DNA of 7,235 bases from Thermodesulfobacteriota bacterium (GTDB lineage Bacteria; Desulfobacterota; Desulfocorpusculales; Desulfocorpusculum): the NCBI GenBank assembly GCA_028275295.1, contig JAPWUY010000084.1, positions 1 through 7,235 of the forward strand, written 5' to 3'. This document shows positions 5,411-7,235 of this stretch, in pieces (positions within the stretch are counted from its first letter, which is position 1; every line of letters begins with the position of its first letter). Made by a program: the position numbers and the translations under genes. Under the pieces are notes generated by a model. The model searched no databases and was not told the DNA's origin. It was given only the letters and a program-made list of their open reading frames with translations.

Positions 5411-6007
5411 TCATCGGGAATGCGGCAGAGAGAGCTTGGGCTCTTTTCCTTTGAGGAGCCTCTGGATATTTTCCCTGTGTCTCAGAACCACGAAAGAGCC
5501 CATGGCGAGAGAGAGGAGGAAGGTTGCCAGTTCCTCATGAAAGATGAGGGCAGAGGCGGGCGCTCCCAATGCTGCTCCAATGGATCCCAGGGAAACGTAT
5601 CTCGTCAGTCCGACCAAGACAAGGAAGAGGATTGCGCATCCCACCAGAAGACCTGGTGCCACAGCAGCCATTACACCCGCCCCTGTAGCCACTCCTTTTC
5701 CGCCCCTGAATCCCAAGTAAAGGGGGAACAAGTGTCCTAGAAAGGACGACAGTCCCACTGCCCCTACCATGTAAGTCCCGAATCCCAAACATTGGGCGAA
5801 ATAGGTGGGGGCCCAGCCCTTGAGGAAATCTCCGGCCAAGGTTAGAAGGGCTCCTCCCAATCCCGATGTCCTCATGACATTGGTGGCCCCAATGTTCCCG
5901 CTTCCCTCCTTCCTCGGATCTGGTGCCCGCAGAAGGTGGCTCACCAGGATCCCGAAGGGCACCGAACCCAAAAGATAAGCTCCAGAGAAAACCAGGATTG
6001 GCTCCAC
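5411..6007 (-). CDS. plsY: Acyl-phosphate:glycerol-3-phosphate acyltransferase PlsY
   Basis: 198-residue integral membrane enzyme that transfers an acyl group from acyl phosphate (made by PlsX) to glycerol-3-phosphate, giving lysophosphatidic acid, the first step of bacterial phospholipid synthesis. The three signature motifs are present: GSGNIGATN (about 35-43), GHLFPLYLGFRGGKGVAT (about 91-108), and LTRYVSLGSIGAALGAP (about 134-150), with a RHRENIQRLLKGKE end typical of the family. Five or more hydrophobic segments lie between them. The start is uncertain. GTG 6007 gives a short leader before AYLLGS as in known PlsY, with GGAGG (minus strand, 6025-6021) 13 nt upstream. ATG 6040 has no ribosome site and overlaps the -35 of the divergent gene. 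An in-frame extension to 6394 is antisense to the next gene and not believable. A TATCAT -10 (minus, 6064-6059) fits a start near 6052. Confidence 0.93.
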   Translation of the reverse strand: MEPILVFSGAYLLGSVPFGILVSHLLRAPDPRKEGSGNIGATNVMRTSGLGGALLTLAGDFLKGWAPTYFAQCLGFGTYMVGAVGLSSFLGHLFPLYLGFRGGKGVATGAGVMAAVAPGLLVGCAILFLVLVGLTRYVSLGSIGAALGAPASALIFHEELATFLLSLAMGSFVVLRHRENIQRLLKGKEPKLSLPHSR

Positions 6008-6039
6008 TGAAATGGACTCGCCTCCTAGGCCGATTCTCA

Positions 6040-6068
6040 TTGACGACGCAACATCCCTATGATACATT
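6040..6068 (+). promoter_or_regulatory. Candidate promoter of the bifunctional nuclease gene and tRNA
   Basis: TTGACG (6040-6045), a 17-bp spacer and TACATT (6063-6068), with TGA just before it as an extended -10. It predicts a start near 6075 and a leader of about 60 nt. The opposite strand carries TATCAT over the same bases for plsY, so the two promoters would overlap and may compete. Confidence 0.45.
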
Positions 6069-6115
6069 GCCGTTGAGTGGATCAGAAGTGCACCAAGGGA
6101 ATTTACGCCCTGGCT

Positions 6116-6123
6116 CCCCCCCC
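6116..6123 (+). other. Homopolymeric C8 tract in a 5' leader
   Basis: Eight cytosines, followed by AAAAGGGTG, which is the likely ribosome binding site (AAGGG ends 7 nt before ATG 6138). The last three C can pair with GGG across the A4 loop. Such tracts can slip during replication, but in a leader of this kind the effect would be on translation level only. Confidence 0.35.
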
Positions 6124-6137
6124 AAAAGGGTGCGAGG

Positions 6138-6587
6138 ATGGAAGAAGTGATACCGGTGATAGTTGACAGCGTTCGCTTTGAGGCCCAGAGCTCCATGTAT
6201 CGGGTGAACCTCAAGGACAGGACCACGGGAAAGGTGCTCCCCATATTCGTTGGGGCCTTCGAGGGAAACGCCATAGCAATGGCCCTAAAGGGGATCCCAA
6301 CAGCCAGACCCATGACCCACGATTTGATGGCTAGTGTGATCCAGGGACTGGATGGAGAGGTCCTGAGGGTTGTCGTCACGGATCTCAGGGACAATATCTA
6401 TTATGCCCTCATATACATCAGGCAGGACGGAAAAGAGCTGGCCATAGACAGCAGGCCGAGCGATGCCATAGCCTTGGCCACAAGGCTAGGCGTCCCCATC
6501 TATGTGGTCAAGAAGCTAGCCGATAAGTTCGTGGACGAACTCGAGGAGATCCTCGCCAAGACAGAGCCAGGAGAGACCGTCCACTGA
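6138..6587 (+). CDS. Bifunctional nuclease family protein (DUF151/BFN)
   Basis: 149-residue single-domain protein of the DUF151 family, named after a plant protein with RNase and DNase activity; the bacterial role is poorly known. Family signatures are all visible: VLPIFVGAFEGNAIAMAL (33-50), the RPMTHDL motif (57-63) preceded by LKGIPTA, the VVVTDL strand (78-83), YYALIYI (88-94), and DSRPSDAIALA (104-114) followed by GVPIYV. The length is typical, and there is no signal peptide or UVR domain appended as in some relatives. ATG 6138 is preceded by AAAAGGGTG at a good distance. The gene diverges from plsY, and tRNA-Pro begins 10 nt after the stop, so the two are probably on one transcript. Family assignment is secure; nuclease activity here is inferred. 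Confidence 0.92.
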   Translation: MEEVIPVIVDSVRFEAQSSMYRVNLKDRTTGKVLPIFVGAFEGNAIAMALKGIPTARPMTHDLMASVIQGLDGEVLRVVVTDLRDNIYYALIYIRQDGKELAIDSRPSDAIALATRLGVPIYVVKKLADKFVDELEEILAKTEPGETVH

Positions 6588-6597
6588 GGCTCACCAA

Positions 6598-6672
6598 CGG
6601 GGAGTAGCTCAGACTGGTAAGAGCGCTTGCTTCGGGAGCAAGAGGTCGGGCGTTCAAATCGCCTCTCCCCGA
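6598..6672 (+). tRNA. tRNA-Pro (anticodon CGG)
   Basis: Complete 75-nt cloverleaf without encoded CCA. Acceptor CGGGGAG (6598-6604) pairs with CTCCCCG (6665-6671), discriminator A6672. D stem GCTC (6607-6610) with GAGC (6621-6624) around a loop containing GGTAA. Anticodon stem CTTGC (6626-6630) with GCAAG (6638-6642), loop TTCGGGA with anticodon CGG at 6633-6635 and G37. Variable loop AGGTC. T stem GGGCG (6648-6652) with CGCCT (6660-6664), loop TTCAAAT. C1-G72, A73 and G35/G36 agree with known bacterial ProRS identity elements. It reads the CCG codon. CCA must be added after transcription. Confidence 0.97.
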
Positions 6673-6675
6673 TCC

Positions 6676-7235
6676 TCATGAACGCAAAGAGCGCTTGACC
6701 AAATTGAGACGCTCCGCCTCCAGTTGCTCCTTTCTCTTCTCGAGCTCCTTGTCTTTGAAAAGGGCAAGGCCAGCCTTGTATTCCTTCAGGGCTTCGTCGT
6801 AGCGGGAAATCCTCTTCTTGATATCCCTCTCCTGGTCTCCGAGGGCCCTGTACAGATCCCCGAGGAGCCTGTGAACCTCTGCCTTCTCCTTGGCCGAGTT
6901 GGACTTCATCATGGCCGGCACTGTCTTTAGAAGCTCCAAAGCCTTGTTGAGGTTCTTGTCATGCCAATAGGCTATGGCCAGGGTCTTCACTATCTCCGGG
7001 TCATTGGGGAAGCGGCCCTTCAACTCCTCCAGCTTCGAGATGGCGGCCTTGAAATCCTTCTTCGCTGTGAGGAGCTCGGCCCAAAGGAGCAATATGTTTC
7101 TCACCACCTCCTGCTCCTTTGGCTTGAGGGCCCAAGCTCGCTCCAGGGCCTTCAGTGCCTTGAGATCTTGACGGTCCTTGGCATAGGCATCGGCCAAGTT
7201 GAGGAGAGTCACTGGACTCTCGTCCAACTTGAGCG
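6676..7235 (-). CDS. TPR-repeat protein, C-terminal part (5' end outside window)
   Basis: About 185 residues are visible. The reading frame is open to the window edge, so the true start lies beyond 7235; the TTG at 7227 is unlikely to be it, as no ribosome site precedes it and the repeat register continues upstream. The sequence is all alpha-helical with tetratricopeptide spacing: LLNLADAYAKDRQDLKALKALERAWALKP, then ILLLWAELLTAKKDFKAAISKLEELKGRFPNDPEI, then TLAIAYWHDKNLNKALELLKTVP, and a further LLGDLYRALGD helix pair, ending in a charged, probably coiled segment (EKRKEQLEAERL). Such repeats bind partner proteins or peptides; no partner can be named. No membrane segment is seen in this part. 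Its stop is 3 nt from the end of the convergent tRNA gene. Confidence 0.82.
   Translation of the reverse strand, partial: LKLDESPVTLLNLADAYAKDRQDLKALKALERAWALKPKEQEVVRNILLLWAELLTAKKDFKAAISKLEELKGRFPNDPEIVKTLAIAYWHDKNLNKALELLKTVPAMMKSNSAKEKAEVHRLLGDLYRALGDQERDIKKRISRYDEALKEYKAGLALFKDKELEKRKEQLEAERLNLVKRSLRS

Noticed and set aside
5307..5740. Plus-strand open frames 5307-5540 and 5396-5740
   Set aside because: They lie largely antisense to plsY, have no ribosome site and show no recognisable protein features.
6008..6394. Extension of plsY to a 327-residue protein
   Set aside because: The added part is antisense to the DUF151 gene and resembles no known PlsY domain.

Overview
The window has two very different parts. 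Bases 1 to about 2350 are a GC-rich, non-coding tandem array: nine well-preserved copies of a unit of about 225 bp, plus a decayed copy at each edge. Bases 2409-7235 hold ordinary bacterial genes with somewhat lower GC: a radical SAM protein, a HisF-type cyclase, a YacP/NYN-domain nuclease, PlsY, a DUF151 bifunctional nuclease, tRNA-Pro(CGG) and the 3' part of a TPR protein. The organism is a bacterium (PlsY, Shine-Dalgarno sequences, bacterial tRNA-Pro). Frequent AGG/AGA and ATA codons and the gene content suggest an anaerobic, possibly thermophilic lineage, perhaps near Desulfobacterota. That placement is a low-confidence inference.

The array is the remarkable part. Hairpin A (8-bp stem, AGA loop) recurs at 215, 440, 661, 886, 1112, 1338, 1559, 1784 and 2012. 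Several stems show paired, compensatory base changes between copies, so base pairing appears to be what is conserved. Each unit carries hairpin A and, about 90 nt later, a related GC-rich hairpin B in inverted orientation. This recalls REP doublets (BIME/REPIN). Units 1-4 and 5-8 match in order, both in sequence and in the irregular spacing, giving a higher-order repeat of about 898 bp like that of satellite DNA. The edge copies are degenerate, and the right edge decays into the region just upstream of the radical SAM gene. I do not recognise the family.

The protein genes alternate in strand: radical SAM (+), hisF (-), NYN (+), plsY (-), bifunctional nuclease and tRNA-Pro (+), TPR (-). No two adjacent protein genes can form an operon. 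The radical SAM and hisF genes overlap at their stop codons. Two divergent intergenic regions of about 90-130 bp carry plausible sigma70-type promoters. HisF is notable because its insertions and motifs resemble the cyclase half of eukaryotic HIS7 rather than ordinary bacterial HisF, while all catalytic and ammonia-gate residues are kept. No hisH or other histidine gene lies in the window. PlsY makes lysophosphatidic acid for membrane lipids, and the NYN and DUF151 proteins are probable nucleases. The genes share no obvious pathway, so the gene half reads as housekeeping core genome beside an expanded repeat locus.
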